Below, piece after piece: positions 7,955 to 16,090 of a stretch of 18,596 bases of DNA (the stretch's first letter is position 1; the number at the start of each line of letters is the position of its first letter). Source of the stretch: WQUF01 sp031549885 (GTDB lineage Bacteria > Bacillota > Clostridia > Clostridiales > Clostridiaceae); contig JAVBPD010000124.1 in the NCBI GenBank assembly GCA_031549885.1, forward strand, positions 1-18,596. The letters are read 5' to 3'. The position numbers and the translations under genes are program-made. The notes beneath the pieces were generated by a model that did not search any database, was not told the origin of the DNA, and worked only from the letters and a program-made list of their open reading frames with translations.

Positions 7955-8008
7955 GGTGTAATTTTGCAGGCTTTATATTATTAACGAATTATAATTTCAC
8001 CTTTTTTT
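7955..8008 (+). terminator. Orphan terminator-like hairpin
   Basis: GGTGTAATT (7955-7963) pairs with AATTTCACC (7993-8001) with one T-T mismatch and a 29-base loop, followed by seven T (8002-8008). No plus-strand gene lies upstream, so if real it would end a small RNA or antisense transcript. The large loop makes it weak. Confidence 0.25.
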
Positions 8009-8101
8009 GAAGTTTTTTCCTTTACCTGAATTATACAAAAAACACCCTATGAGTATTAAAACAGATTTCTCTTTTTCTTCCAATATTTTACTAATATTCA
8101 T
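7997..8101 (-). CDS. Short hypothetical ORF (34 aa) with a good ribosome binding site
   Basis: ATG at 8101 is preceded by AGGTGG (8112-8107) with a 5-base gap, a well-placed site. The frame encodes 34 residues beginning MNISKILEEKEKSVLILIG, with a central hydrophobic run (VLILIGCFL), then ends Lys/Arg-rich. I do not recognise it. Further downstream on the same strand, about 33 codons are open in a different frame, so this may be the intact start of a decayed gene and not a functional small protein. Confidence 0.3.
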   Translation of the reverse strand: MNISKILEEKEKSVLILIGCFLYNSGKGKNFKKR

Positions 8102-8227
8102 AAAAACCACCTATTTCATAAATTCGATATATATTATTAAATTCCTTTTAATATTAAAATAATAATGGTCTATAAATGCTAATAAATCATATAATCTATA
8201 ATAAACACTTTATTTGAGGGTATAATG

Positions 8228-9280
8228 ATGTTAACAAATGTAAAAAATGTATTTCCTCTTATTACGGAAGAAGAGCTTAATAAAAATATTATCTCCAAAT
8301 ATGATCTTTTGTATTCAAACTCAATTCCAATTAAATTTAAAAATACTGAAAAACAAAGAGCAGTGTATAAGGTCATTTCGGGTGACAAAAACTATTGTCT
8401 AAAAAAAATATACTTTAGCAAAGAGGATCTGTATTTTGTATATTCTGCAATTGAATGGCTTTTTAGATGGAATATTAATGTTCCCAGGATATTGCCTACA
8501 AAAGATAGAAGCAAATACGTAGAATATAAAAATATGCTATTCATTTTAACTCCATGGATTGAGGGCAGTAAATTTAATTATGATTTAAATGATATTTCAT
8601 ATGCTAGCTTAATTTTAGGTAAGATGCACAAATTTGCCACAAATTTCTATCCTATTGAAGGAAGTAGTTATAGATTTAGAGATGAAAATATAAAAAATAA
8701 TGTAAATAAAAAAATTAAACATTTAACGGATACTTGTAATTTAGCTTTTAAAAAAATGGATGAATTTTCAAAATTATTTTTAAAACATTTCGACAGTTAT
8801 TATAATTGTGCCAAAATTGCTAGCTTTATTTCCGAATCACTCAACCCAAATAATCTTAAAATTTCTCTTTGTCATTCTGATTATGTGAGCAAAAATATAA
8901 TCGTAGACGAAAAAGATGAATTATGGATTATAGATTTTGATAAATGCACTATCGGTTACTCTATTCATGATTTATGCTACTTTTTAAAGAGAATATTAAG
9001 AAGGACAAATACAAATTGGGATGAAGATATCGCCATAAAATCCATATACTCATATTCTATTAACAATCAGTTAAATATTGATGAATTAAAATATCTGCTC
9101 ATTTATTTAAGCCTTCCCAATAAATTTTTAAAAATTTCAAGGGAATATTTTAGTAAACAAAATCCTGATAAAAAATTCTACATACAAGAGATTTTTAGAT
9201 GCATAGAAAAGGATAAAAAACAACTTGATTTAATAAATTTCTTGCTAGAATTTATGGATAATTTTTCAAGCAGATATTAA
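8228..9280 (+). CDS. CotS-family spore coat protein (kinase-like fold)
   Basis: About 350 residues resembling the CotS/CotI/YutH spore coat proteins, which adopt an aminoglycoside phosphotransferase/choline kinase fold. N-lobe: YCLKKIYFSKED may supply the nucleotide-binding Lys, and NMLFILTPWIEG is the hinge-like stretch. C-lobe (numbered from the ATG at 8225): CHSDYVSKN with catalytic-loop Asp219 and Asn224, and IIDFDKC with the metal Asp237. So the catalytic residues are kept, although HGD is changed to HSD. Two adjacent ATGs occur at 8225 and 8228; the second is 7 bases from GAGGG (8216-8220) and better placed. The gene stands alone, divergent from dnaG and convergent with ppdK. Expression in the mother cell during sporulation would fit the family. 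Subfamily and substrate are unknown. Confidence 0.8.
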   Translation: MLTNVKNVFPLITEEELNKNIISKYDLLYSNSIPIKFKNTEKQRAVYKVISGDKNYCLKKIYFSKEDLYFVYSAIEWLFRWNINVPRILPTKDRSKYVEYKNMLFILTPWIEGSKFNYDLNDISYASLILGKMHKFATNFYPIEGSSYRFRDENIKNNVNKKIKHLTDTCNLAFKKMDEFSKLFLKHFDSYYNCAKIASFISESLNPNNLKISLCHSDYVSKNIIVDEKDELWIIDFDKCTIGYSIHDLCYFLKRILRRTNTNWDEDIAIKSIYSYSINNQLNIDELKYLLIYLSLPNKFLKISREYFSKQNPDKKFYIQEIFRCIEKDKKQLDLINFLLEFMDNFSSRY

Positions 9281-9287
9281 ATCAATA

Positions 9288-9318
9288 AGAGGCTGAGCAA
9301 ACAGCCTCTATTATTTTA
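9288..9318. terminator. Shared hairpin terminator between CotS-type gene and ppdK
   Basis: A perfect 8-bp stem AGAGGCTG (9288-9295) / CAGCCTCT (9302-9309) with the loop AGCAAA lies between the two convergent stop codons. A T-rich tail follows on the plus strand (ATTATTTTAT) and a weaker one on the minus strand, so it probably serves both genes. Confidence 0.7.
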
Positions 9319-11946
9319 TCTTTTATTTTTAACTTGTGCTTGAGCAGCTGCAAGCCTTGCAAGAGGCACTCTAAATGGAGAGCAGCTGACATAATTTAGG
9401 CCAATATTATGGCAGAATTCAACTGAGGAAGGATCTCCTCCATGTTCTCCGCATATTCCAAGTTTAATGTCTGGTCTTGTTTTCTTTCCAAGCAATACAG
9501 CCATTTCTACTAATTTTCCAACTCCAATTTGATCAAGCTTTGCAAATGGATCTTGCTCATATATTTTCTTCTCATAATAGTAATTTAAGAAATTACCAGC
9601 ATCATCCCTTGAGAATCCAAATGTCATTTGCGTTAAATCGTTTGTTCCAAATGAGAAGAATTCTGCTTCTTTTGCAATTTCATCAGCTGTTAAAGCTGCC
9701 CTTGGTATTTCAATCATAGTTCCAACCATATATTTAAGATTAACACCTGATTTTTCGATTATTGGATCAGCTGTCTGTTTAATAATATCTTTTACATATT
9801 TTAATTCCTTTAATTCTCCAATAAGTGGTACCATTATTTCTGGAACAATGTTATATCCTTTAGATTTATTAACTTCAATAGCTGCTTCAATTATAGCTTG
9901 AGTTTGCATTTCTGCTATTTCAGGATATGAAACTGCAAGACGGCATCCTCTATGACCCATCATTGGGTTAAACTCATGAAGTGACTCTATTTTAGTTTTT
10001 AACTTTTCAAAAGGAATTCCCATTTCTTTTGAAAGTTCTTCAATTTCTTCATCTTGATGTGGCAAAAATTCATGCAGTGGTGGATCTAAAAGTCTTATAG
10101 TAACTGGTCTTTCTTGCATTACTTCATAAATTCCAATAAAATCTTGTCTTTGTATTGGAAGGAGTTTTGCTAAAGCTTTTCTTCTTTGCTCTTCTGTATC
10201 TGAAACTATCATTTCTCTAACTGCCATGATCCTGTCAGCTTCAAAGAACATATGCTCAGTTCTAGTAAGTCCAATGCCTTCTGCTCCAAATTTAACAGCT
10301 TGTGCTGAATCCTTTGGATTGTCTGCATTAGTTCTAACTTTTAGCACTCTTATTTCATCTGCCCAAGTCATAAATGTATCAAAATAACCTGTAATTTCAG
10401 GTTCAACTGTGTTTATTTCTTTAGCATAAACATTACCAGTGCTTCCATCTAATGAAATAAAATCATTTTTTGAATATTTTTTACCTGCTATTTCAATGTA
10501 TTTTTCTTCTTCGTTAACAACTATATCACCACAACCTGCCACACAGCAAGTTCCCATTCCTCTAGCTACAACAGCTGCGTGAGAAGTCATTCCTCCTCTA
10601 ACTGTAAGTATTCCTTCTGCTGCTATCATACCTTCAATATCTTCAGGTGATGTTTCAAGTCTTACTAAAACTACCTTTTCACCATTTTCATGCCTTTCCT
10701 TTGCTTCTTCTGCTGTAAAGCAAATTTTACCGCATGCTGCTCCTGGTGATGCTGGAAGTCCTTTTGCATCTGGTTTTAAATTTTTTAATTCCTCGCCATC
10801 AAAAGCTGGGTGAAGAAGGGTGTCTAATTGTTTAGGTTCTACTTTTAAAATAGCTTCTTCTTTTGTCAAAACATTTTCTGAAAATAAATCTACTGCAATT
10901 TTAAGTGCAGCTGAAGCTGTCCTTTTACCGTTTCTTGTTTGCAAGAAGTATAATTTTCCTTCTTCAATAGTAAACTCCATATCCTGCATATCTTTATAGT
11001 GTGACTCTAATTTATTAACAATTGCCATAAATTCATCATAAACTTGCTTATTTTCTTTTTCAAGTTGAGAAATATCTTGAGGGGTCCTAATTCCTGCAAC
11101 AACATCTTCTCCTTGAGCGTTCATAAGATATTCTGCAAATATTTTATTTTCTCCAGTTGCTGGGTTTCTTGAGAATGCAACTCCAGTTCCTGAGGTATTT
11201 CCTTTATTACCAAATACCATCTCTTGAACATTAACAGCTGTACCCCAGCTTGAAGGAATGTCATTTAATCTTCTATATACTATAGCTCTTGGATTATCCC
11301 AGGATCTAAATACTGCAGTAACTGATTCAATTAATTGAAGCTTAGGATCTTTAGGAAAATCCTCTCCCTTTTCTTTTTTATAAAGAGCTTTAAATTCTCC
11401 AACTAATTCTTTTAAATCATCTGCATTAAGCTCAGTATCTAGTTTAACTCCTCTTTTTTCTTTCATCTCCTCTAAAAGAGCTTCAAATTTCTTCTTTTCC
11501 ACTTCCATTACGACATCAGCAAACATTTGAATAAATCTTCTATAAGAGTCATAAGCAAATCTTGGGTTATTTGTCTTTTTTGCCATAACTTCTACAGTGT
11601 CGTCATTTAATCCAAGGTTTAATATTGTATCCATCATACCAGGCATAGATGCTCTTGCTCCTGATCTTACGGATACTAATAGTGGATTTTCTAAACTTCC
11701 AAATTTTTTACCTGAAGCTTCCTCTAATTTTGCTAGGTTTTCATAGATTTGCTTTAAAACCTCTTCATCTATTTTTTTACCATCATCATAATACTTATTG
11801 CAAGCTTCTGTAGTGATAGTAAAGCCCTGTGGTACTGGAATGCCTAAATTAGTCATTTCAGCAAGATTTGCTCCTTTTCCCCCAAGGAGATTTTTCATCT
11901 CAGCTTTACCTTCACTAAACAGGTAAACGTATTTTTTGTTTTCCAT
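9316..11946 (-). CDS. ppdK: Pyruvate, phosphate dikinase
   Basis: Cytosolic enzyme that interconverts pyruvate + ATP + Pi and phosphoenolpyruvate + AMP + PPi, used in anaerobes for glycolysis or gluconeogenesis with PPi. The 876 residues are full length. The N-terminal ATP-grasp domain begins LLGGKGANLAEM; the swivelling central domain carries the phospho-accepting His456 in GGMTSHAAVVARGMG; the C-terminal PEP/pyruvate barrel carries the catalytic Cys832 in GICGEHGGDPSS. Both are offset by one from the well-studied Clostridium symbiosum enzyme (His455, Cys831). ATG 11946 is supported by GGAGG (11958-11954) 7 bases upstream. Single-gene unit with its own promoter. Regulation by a PDRP-type kinase cannot be judged; none is in the window. 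Confidence 0.98.
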   Translation of the reverse strand: MENKKYVYLFSEGKAEMKNLLGGKGANLAEMTNLGIPVPQGFTITTEACNKYYDDGKKIDEEVLKQIYENLAKLEEASGKKFGSLENPLLVSVRSGARASMPGMMDTILNLGLNDDTVEVMAKKTNNPRFAYDSYRRFIQMFADVVMEVEKKKFEALLEEMKEKRGVKLDTELNADDLKELVGEFKALYKKEKGEDFPKDPKLQLIESVTAVFRSWDNPRAIVYRRLNDIPSSWGTAVNVQEMVFGNKGNTSGTGVAFSRNPATGENKIFAEYLMNAQGEDVVAGIRTPQDISQLEKENKQVYDEFMAIVNKLESHYKDMQDMEFTIEEGKLYFLQTRNGKRTASAALKIAVDLFSENVLTKEEAILKVEPKQLDTLLHPAFDGEELKNLKPDAKGLPASPGAACGKICFTAEEAKERHENGEKVVLVRLETSPEDIEGMIAAEGILTVRGGMTSHAAVVARGMGTCCVAGCGDIVVNEEEKYIEIAGKKYSKNDFISLDGSTGNVYAKEINTVEPEITGYFDTFMTWADEIRVLKVRTNADNPKDSAQAVKFGAEGIGLTRTEHMFFEADRIMAVREMIVSDTEEQRRKALAKLLPIQRQDFIGIYEVMQERPVTIRLLDPPLHEFLPHQDEEIEELSKEMGIPFEKLKTKIESLHEFNPMMGHRGCRLAVSYPEIAEMQTQAIIEAAIEVNKSKGYNIVPEIMVPLIGELKELKYVKDIIKQTADPIIEKSGVNLKYMVGTMIEIPRAALTADEIAKEAEFFSFGTNDLTQMTFGFSRDDAGNFLNYYYEKKIYEQDPFAKLDQIGVGKLVEMAVLLGKKTRPDIKLGICGEHGGDPSSVEFCHNIGLNYVSCSPFRVPLARLAAAQAQVKNKR

Positions 11947-11973
11947 ATTTTAACCTCCATTTATTTTATGCAA

Positions 11974-11987
11974 ACGGCAATAACCGT
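11974..11987 (-). other. Small hairpin in the ppdK leader
   Basis: ACGG (11974-11977) and CCGT (11984-11987) form a 4-bp stem in the roughly 65-nt leader, about 15 bases before the ribosome binding site. Too small to claim regulation. Confidence 0.25.
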
Positions 11988-12018
11988 CATAAACCTTATC
12001 AATGTAAATTATCAACTT

Positions 12019-12047
12019 ATTTTAACACAATGATTTTTAATGTTCAA
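12019..12047 (-). promoter_or_regulatory. Promoter of ppdK
   Basis: On the minus strand TTGAAC (12047-12042), a 17-base spacer ending TGT, and TAAAAT (12024-12019) form a sigma-A promoter with a TGn extension. It lies 73 bases before the ppdK start codon. Confidence 0.7.
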
Positions 12048-12072
12048 CAAAAAAAATTCTTTATTAAATCTT

Positions 12073-12124
12073 AAAAAAGGGACTGTTGCAGAATCTATAA
12101 AATAAATCAATTCTGCAACGGCCC
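12073..12124 (-). terminator. Intrinsic terminator of the padR-HAAS operon
   Basis: Read on the minus strand, GTTGCAGAAT-type arms (12119-12110 with 12094-12085) pair over 10 bp and continue through several more pairs with GGGCC/AGTCCC. Six T (12078-12073) follow. It is about 30 bases after the stop of the HAAS/DUF4097 gene. Confidence 0.88.
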
Positions 12125-12157
12125 TCTTTCATAAAATTGTAAATTTAATTAATTAAC

Positions 12158-13156
12158 TTAGAAATTTCTTGTAGCAAGCTTCATATTAGATGCTGTAGAT
12201 CTTACTACTATGGTTCTATCTCCTTCTGCTATGGAATAACCATCAATTTTTCTCATAACAAAATTGTCAACTTCTCTAGTTCTTTTAAACTTAGCATCAA
12301 AAATATTGATAGCACCGACGCTAGTGTCAGATTTTAAGCTATAGCTTAAATTATCTGGAACAAATAAATCTAAATTTCCTGCATTTAAATTGATAAATAC
12401 ATTTTTAAAATCTCTAAAGTAAATATCTGCATCTCCTGCATTAAACTCTCCATTAAAATCTCCAAATATGTTGTTTATTTCAACTGAGGATGCATTTGCT
12501 TTAATCGTAGAAATATTTGATAAAGTATCAATTTTAACTTTACAAGCATTGGCAACTAAATAAACATCACCTTCTAAGTTAGGGCAAACAAGCTTTAAAG
12601 CATTTAACTTAAGTGTTGTTTTAGGAAATTTAAGCCTAATTGGAAGATATAATTCTAGTACAGGATAATTATTTATTCCATGGAATATTTTTGAAAAACC
12701 AAAATCAAGGGTATTAAATGGCTTAACTATTAAGTTATAGCTTATTTCATCTTCATATAGTGCAATGTTAAAATTTATCTTGTGGAAATCTCTTAATATT
12801 TTAGCTTCTATATAATCATTGTCTGTATAAATGATCCTTGTTTCAATTGTTGTAATATCAATATTTAAATTTTTATTTGATTTTGCTTCAATTTTTCTTG
12901 AATTATCCTCTGGTTGAGAGCTAGAACCGCATTCTTTATTTGCTTGTTCCTTTGTATTTTTATCATCCTTATATGAAAACTCTTTTGCTATTTCAACAGG
13001 GTCTCCTAAAGCAGCTGCTATATCTTCTTCTGTTCTTCCTGAGGATAATCCTACATTAAAATGCTCTTCAAAATCATTTAAAATCGATCTTCTATCATCT
13101 TGAGAAATGGAAGAAAGCTCAAATGATAGTTTATCTATAAATTCCTTTCTATTCAT
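12158..13156 (-). CDS. HAAS-domain (DUF1700) and DUF4097 protein
   Basis: The N-terminal 60 residues (MNRKEFIDKLSFELSSIS... and ALGDPVEIAKEF) match the HAAS/DUF1700 domain usually found next to PadR regulators. After a charged linker (about 65-100), the rest is beta-rich and fits DUF4097-type repeats (putative adhesin, beta-helix): many short Asn/Asp-turn strands such as GDVYLVAN, GDFNGEFNAGDADIYF and LNAGNLDLFV. No signal peptide or transmembrane segment is seen, although many relatives have one. ATG 13156 is chosen because AAGGGG lies 8 bases upstream; an in-frame GTG at 13165 overlaps that site. The start overlaps the padR stop by 8 bases, so expression is coupled. Molecular function is unknown; it is probably an envelope or signalling partner of the PadR protein. 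Confidence 0.85.
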   Translation of the reverse strand: MNRKEFIDKLSFELSSISQDDRRSILNDFEEHFNVGLSSGRTEEDIAAALGDPVEIAKEFSYKDDKNTKEQANKECGSSSQPEDNSRKIEAKSNKNLNIDITTIETRIIYTDNDYIEAKILRDFHKINFNIALYEDEISYNLIVKPFNTLDFGFSKIFHGINNYPVLELYLPIRLKFPKTTLKLNALKLVCPNLEGDVYLVANACKVKIDTLSNISTIKANASSVEINNIFGDFNGEFNAGDADIYFRDFKNVFINLNAGNLDLFVPDNLSYSLKSDTSVGAINIFDAKFKRTREVDNFVMRKIDGYSIAEGDRTIVVRSTASNMKLATRNF

Positions 13157-13469
13157 TTTGCTCACCCCTTAATAAATCATTAACTTTACTTGAAAAATCC
13201 ATCCAATCTTTTTCCATTTTATCCGCAGCTTCATGACCACGTTCAGTAAGTGTATAATACTTTCTTGGAGGACCTTCGGTTGATTCTTTAAGATAGGTCT
13301 TCACAAGTCCATCACCTGTAATCTTCTTTAATAAAGGGTATATGGTTCCTTCAGAAATTGTAATATAGTTTGAGATTTTATTAACTAACTCATATCCATA
13401 GCAATCGCTTTTTTTAAGAAGTGAAAGTACACAAAGGTCAAGTACGCCTTTTTTGAATTGTATGTCCAT
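13149..13469 (-). CDS. PadR-family transcriptional regulator
   Basis: Winged-helix repressor of the short PadR-s2 type, 106 residues. KKSDCYGYELVNKI and the recognition helix region ISEGTIYPLLKKI are diagnostic, and the wing GPPRKYYTLTERG is nearly the family consensus. A C-terminal dimerisation helix follows. ATG 13469 is chosen because GGAGG (13481-13477) lies 7 bases upstream; an upstream in-frame start would add a non-homologous 16 residues. It forms a two-gene operon with the overlapping HAAS/DUF4097 gene and has a strong promoter. By family habit it probably represses its own operon, but I could not pick out a clear operator. Confidence 0.94.
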   Translation of the reverse strand: MDIQFKKGVLDLCVLSLLKKSDCYGYELVNKISNYITISEGTIYPLLKKITGDGLVKTYLKESTEGPPRKYYTLTERGHEAADKMEKDWMDFSSKVNDLLRGEQNE

Positions 13470-13505
13470 AAATTTTCCTCCTTCCAAAAATAAATTTATA
13501 TATAT

Positions 13506-13534
13506 ATAATAACACAAGCTATTTAATAATGCAA
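13506..13534 (-). promoter_or_regulatory. Promoter of the padR operon
   Basis: On the minus strand TTGCAT (13534-13529), a 17-base spacer and TATTAT (13511-13506) form a good sigma-A promoter. It starts only 22 bases after the end of the FHA gene. Confidence 0.75.
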
Positions 13535-13555
13535 GATACTAAGTTAATTTTATTT

Positions 13556-14068
13556 TTATTTTAATATAATATAAAATTCGGTATATCCTATTTTAACTTT
13601 TATATTTTTTACTATTTCATAAATTCCATCAATAGCTTTTTCATTTTCAACATATGTTCCATTTTTACTATTTAAATCTGCAAGAAAGAAAGATTTATCT
13701 TTATAGAAAATAATAGAATGATATTTTCCAATATATGAATCATCAATTACTAGATCGCATTTTTTTCCACGTCCAATGGTGATAATATCATTGACCATTT
13801 CATAATTTTTAAAGCTTGAATTGTTGCATATAATTGAAAGCTTTTTTGCTTCTCCTTTATTTAAATTTACATCTTTAATTTCAACTTCATCATCATTAAC
13901 ATCATCATTGCTCTCATTTTTGTAAATAGAGGGCTTTTCAACTAAATTGCTTTCTTCTTCATATTTTTTTCTTTTAATATTAACAAATATTAACAAAACA
14001 ATTAATACTATAATAAATAATAAAACTGCTAATAAAACTAATGAGATTTGTAATATATCTTTATCCAT
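13556..14068 (-). CDS. Membrane-anchored FHA-domain protein
   Basis: 170 residues. A single N-terminal transmembrane helix (about residues 7-30, very Leu/Ile/Val-rich) is followed by a basic stop (KRKK), so the rest faces the cytosol. An acidic linker (about 36-72) leads to one FHA domain (about 75-170): IGRGKKCDLVIDD with Arg100, KYHSII with His117, and LNSKNGTYV with Asn136. FHA domains bind phosphothreonine peptides. Here the Ser normally found in the VSR-x-H loop is Gly114 (IGKYH), which may weaken phosphate binding. AAAGGTGAT gives ATG 14068 a good site. No Ser/Thr kinase is nearby. It lies 90 bases downstream of the ABC genes on the same strand and may be read with them. Confidence 0.85.
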   Translation of the reverse strand: MDKDILQISLVLLAVLLFIIVLIVLLIFVNIKRKKYEEESNLVEKPSIYKNESNDDVNDDEVEIKDVNLNKGEAKKLSIICNNSSFKNYEMVNDIITIGRGKKCDLVIDDSYIGKYHSIIFYKDKSFFLADLNSKNGTYVENEKAIDGIYEIVKNIKVKIGYTEFYIILK

Positions 14069-14158
14069 ATGGTATCACCTTTGTTTATTTTTTAAATACT
14101 TTATACTATAAATAGCTTTAACTATGTTTTTATTAATTATTCATAACCTCCACTCGTT

Positions 14159-16090
14159 TTAATCTGCAAAAGCACCAGTATATAATTGATAATATTTCCC
14201 TTTTTTATTTATTAAATCCTCATGGCTGCCTTTTTCGATAATCCTCCCTTGGTCCATAACCATTATGGCATCAGAATTTTGTACCGTTGAAAGCCTATGA
14301 GCGATTACAAAAACTGTGCGGCCATGCATAAGCTTATCCATTCCACTTTGTACAATAGCTTCAGTTCTAGTATCTATACTGGATGTGGCCTCATCTAAAA
14401 TCATAACTGGAGGGTTGTTAACAGCTGCCCTTGCAATTGAAATAAGCTGCCTTTGCCCTTGAGATAGATTTGATCCATCACCTGAAATTACAGTATTATA
14501 ACCATCTGGAAGCCTTGAAATAAAATCGTGAGCATTTGCAAGTTTTGCAGCATTTATAACCTCTTCATCTGTTGCATCTAATTTGCCATAGCGAATATTA
14601 TCTAAAATAGTTCCAGTAAATAAATTAGTGTCTTGAAGAACCATGCCTAAAGCATTTCGCAAATTATCTTTTTTAATCTTATTTATATTTATTCCATCAA
14701 ATCTTATTTTTCCATCTGCAATATCGTAAAACCTGTTGATTAAATTAGTTATTGTAGTCTTTCCTGCTCCAGTTGCTCCTACAAAAGCGATTTTATTGCC
14801 TTTTTTTGCATACATTGAAATGTCATGAAGCACTAATTTTTCTTCAGTATATCCAAAATCCACATCATAAAAGCGAACATCTCCTTCAAGCTTAACATAT
14901 GACACAGTATTTAAAATTTCATTAGGATATTTCCAAGCATAAATTCCTGTATGCTCATCTGTTTCTACAAGTTCATCATTTTCATATTTAGCATTTACAA
15001 GCGTCACACGCCCTTCATCAACTTCAGGCTCTTCATCTAAAAGGTTAAAAATCCTACTTGCCCCTGCTAAAGCCATGATTATAGAATTAACCTGCATGGA
15101 AATTTGAGCAATTGGCATGCTAAAGCTCCTCGATAGGGTTAAAAAAGACGCAATTGCCCCTAAAGTAACATGTCCTGCTCCATTAATTGCCATAAGTCCA
15201 CCTACCACAGCAATCAAAACATATTGCAGATTTCCTAAATTAGCCATAATAGGCATTATAATATTTGCAAAAGTGTTTGCTAAAGATGCTTCTTTGCGCA
15301 AGCCATCGTTTCTTTTGTCAAATTCCTCTTCAGCTTTTTTTTCATGGCAAAATACCTTAATAACCTTTTGACCATTTATCATCTCTTCAATATATCCATT
15401 TAAATTTCCTATAGTTTCTTGTTGTTTTATAAAATAAAAAGCTGACTTTCCTCCAATTTTACGCACAACATAGAGCATTAAAACCACCCATGCAAAGACT
15501 AAAAAGCTTAAAGGAATGCTTATTATGAGCATAGCACAACTAACAGCTATAATAGTTATAACAGATGCAAAAGCTTGAGGTATGCTTTGAGAAACCATTT
15601 CTCTTAAAGTATCAGTATCATTTGTAAACTTGCTCATTATATCTCCAAAAGCATGAGTATCAAAATATTTAATGGGAAGGGTTTGCATATGAATAAACAT
15701 ATCATCTCTAACCTTTTTAAGAGTACCTTGAGCAATTACCACCATTGTTCTGTTGTAAAAGAGAGCTGCAATTACGCCAATAAGATATACAAGTCCCACT
15801 TTTAGTATAGCATTTAAAAGACCTGTAAATACAGGATTGTCAGATAAAAGAAGTGGCGTAATATAATCATCTACAAGCCTTTGTATGAACATGGATCCTA
15901 TTACAGAAGCAACAGCGCTCATTACAATGCATAAAAGAACAAATAAAAATGCAAATTTATATCTGCTCATTATAATTGACAAAAGACGCTTAACAGTTTT
16001 CATATTTATTCTACTTGCAGGTTTTGTCTTTTTCTTTAAAACCCTTTGGTCCACGCTTTCAGTGCTGTTAATGGTATCAACTCTCTTCAT
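14159..16090 (-). CDS. ABC exporter half-transporter, catalytic-type subunit
   Basis: Permease fused to ATPase, 643 residues. About 30 extra cytosolic residues precede six transmembrane helices (about 40-330). The NBD follows, and the linker between the two domains carries an acidic insert (around VETDEHTGIYAWKYP). NBD motifs: Walker A GATGAGKT, signature LSQGQ (not the usual LSGGQ), Walker B with catalytic Glu567 (MILDEATSS), and H-loop His598 (IAHRLST). So it gives a normal Walker half and a deviant signature, like TM288 or TAP2-type partners. ATG 16090 follows GGTGGAG by 6 bases; an in-frame GTG at 16102 overlaps that site. It overlaps the upstream half-transporter gene by 14 bases. Likely a multidrug or lipid exporter; the substrate cannot be read from sequence. 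Confidence 0.95.
   Translation of the reverse strand: MKRVDTINSTESVDQRVLKKKTKPASRINMKTVKRLLSIIMSRYKFAFLFVLLCIVMSAVASVIGSMFIQRLVDDYITPLLLSDNPVFTGLLNAILKVGLVYLIGVIAALFYNRTMVVIAQGTLKKVRDDMFIHMQTLPIKYFDTHAFGDIMSKFTNDTDTLREMVSQSIPQAFASVITIIAVSCAMLIISIPLSFLVFAWVVLMLYVVRKIGGKSAFYFIKQQETIGNLNGYIEEMINGQKVIKVFCHEKKAEEEFDKRNDGLRKEASLANTFANIIMPIMANLGNLQYVLIAVVGGLMAINGAGHVTLGAIASFLTLSRSFSMPIAQISMQVNSIIMALAGASRIFNLLDEEPEVDEGRVTLVNAKYENDELVETDEHTGIYAWKYPNEILNTVSYVKLEGDVRFYDVDFGYTEEKLVLHDISMYAKKGNKIAFVGATGAGKTTITNLINRFYDIADGKIRFDGININKIKKDNLRNALGMVLQDTNLFTGTILDNIRYGKLDATDEEVINAAKLANAHDFISRLPDGYNTVISGDGSNLSQGQRQLISIARAAVNNPPVMILDEATSSIDTRTEAIVQSGMDKLMHGRTVFVIAHRLSTVQNSDAIMVMDQGRIIEKGSHEDLINKKGKYYQLYTGAFAD

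Larger units (their letters stand above)
7422..8224. other. Long AT-rich intergenic region between dnaG and the CotS-type gene
   Basis: Roughly 800 bp with no recognised gene. It holds the dnaG promoter area, two short minus-strand ORFs (7536-7652 and 7997-8101), an AT palindrome AATAATATAATATTATT (7778-7794), and a plus-strand hairpin followed by seven T (7955-8008). It may be a decayed gene region: a second minus-strand stretch of about 33 codons (about 7874-7975) is open in another frame upstream of nothing recognisable. I see no tRNA, repeat array or insertion sequence in it. Confidence 0.6.

Noticed and set aside
8179..8388. Minus-strand 69-codon frame over the start of the CotS-type gene
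   Set aside because: Overlaps a well-supported gene; no ribosome binding site or recognisable motif.
14128..14158. GGAGG followed by ATG AAT AAT TAA just after the second ABC gene
   Set aside because: Encodes only three residues with a 2-base gap from the site; perhaps the relic of a lost gene start, but unsupported.
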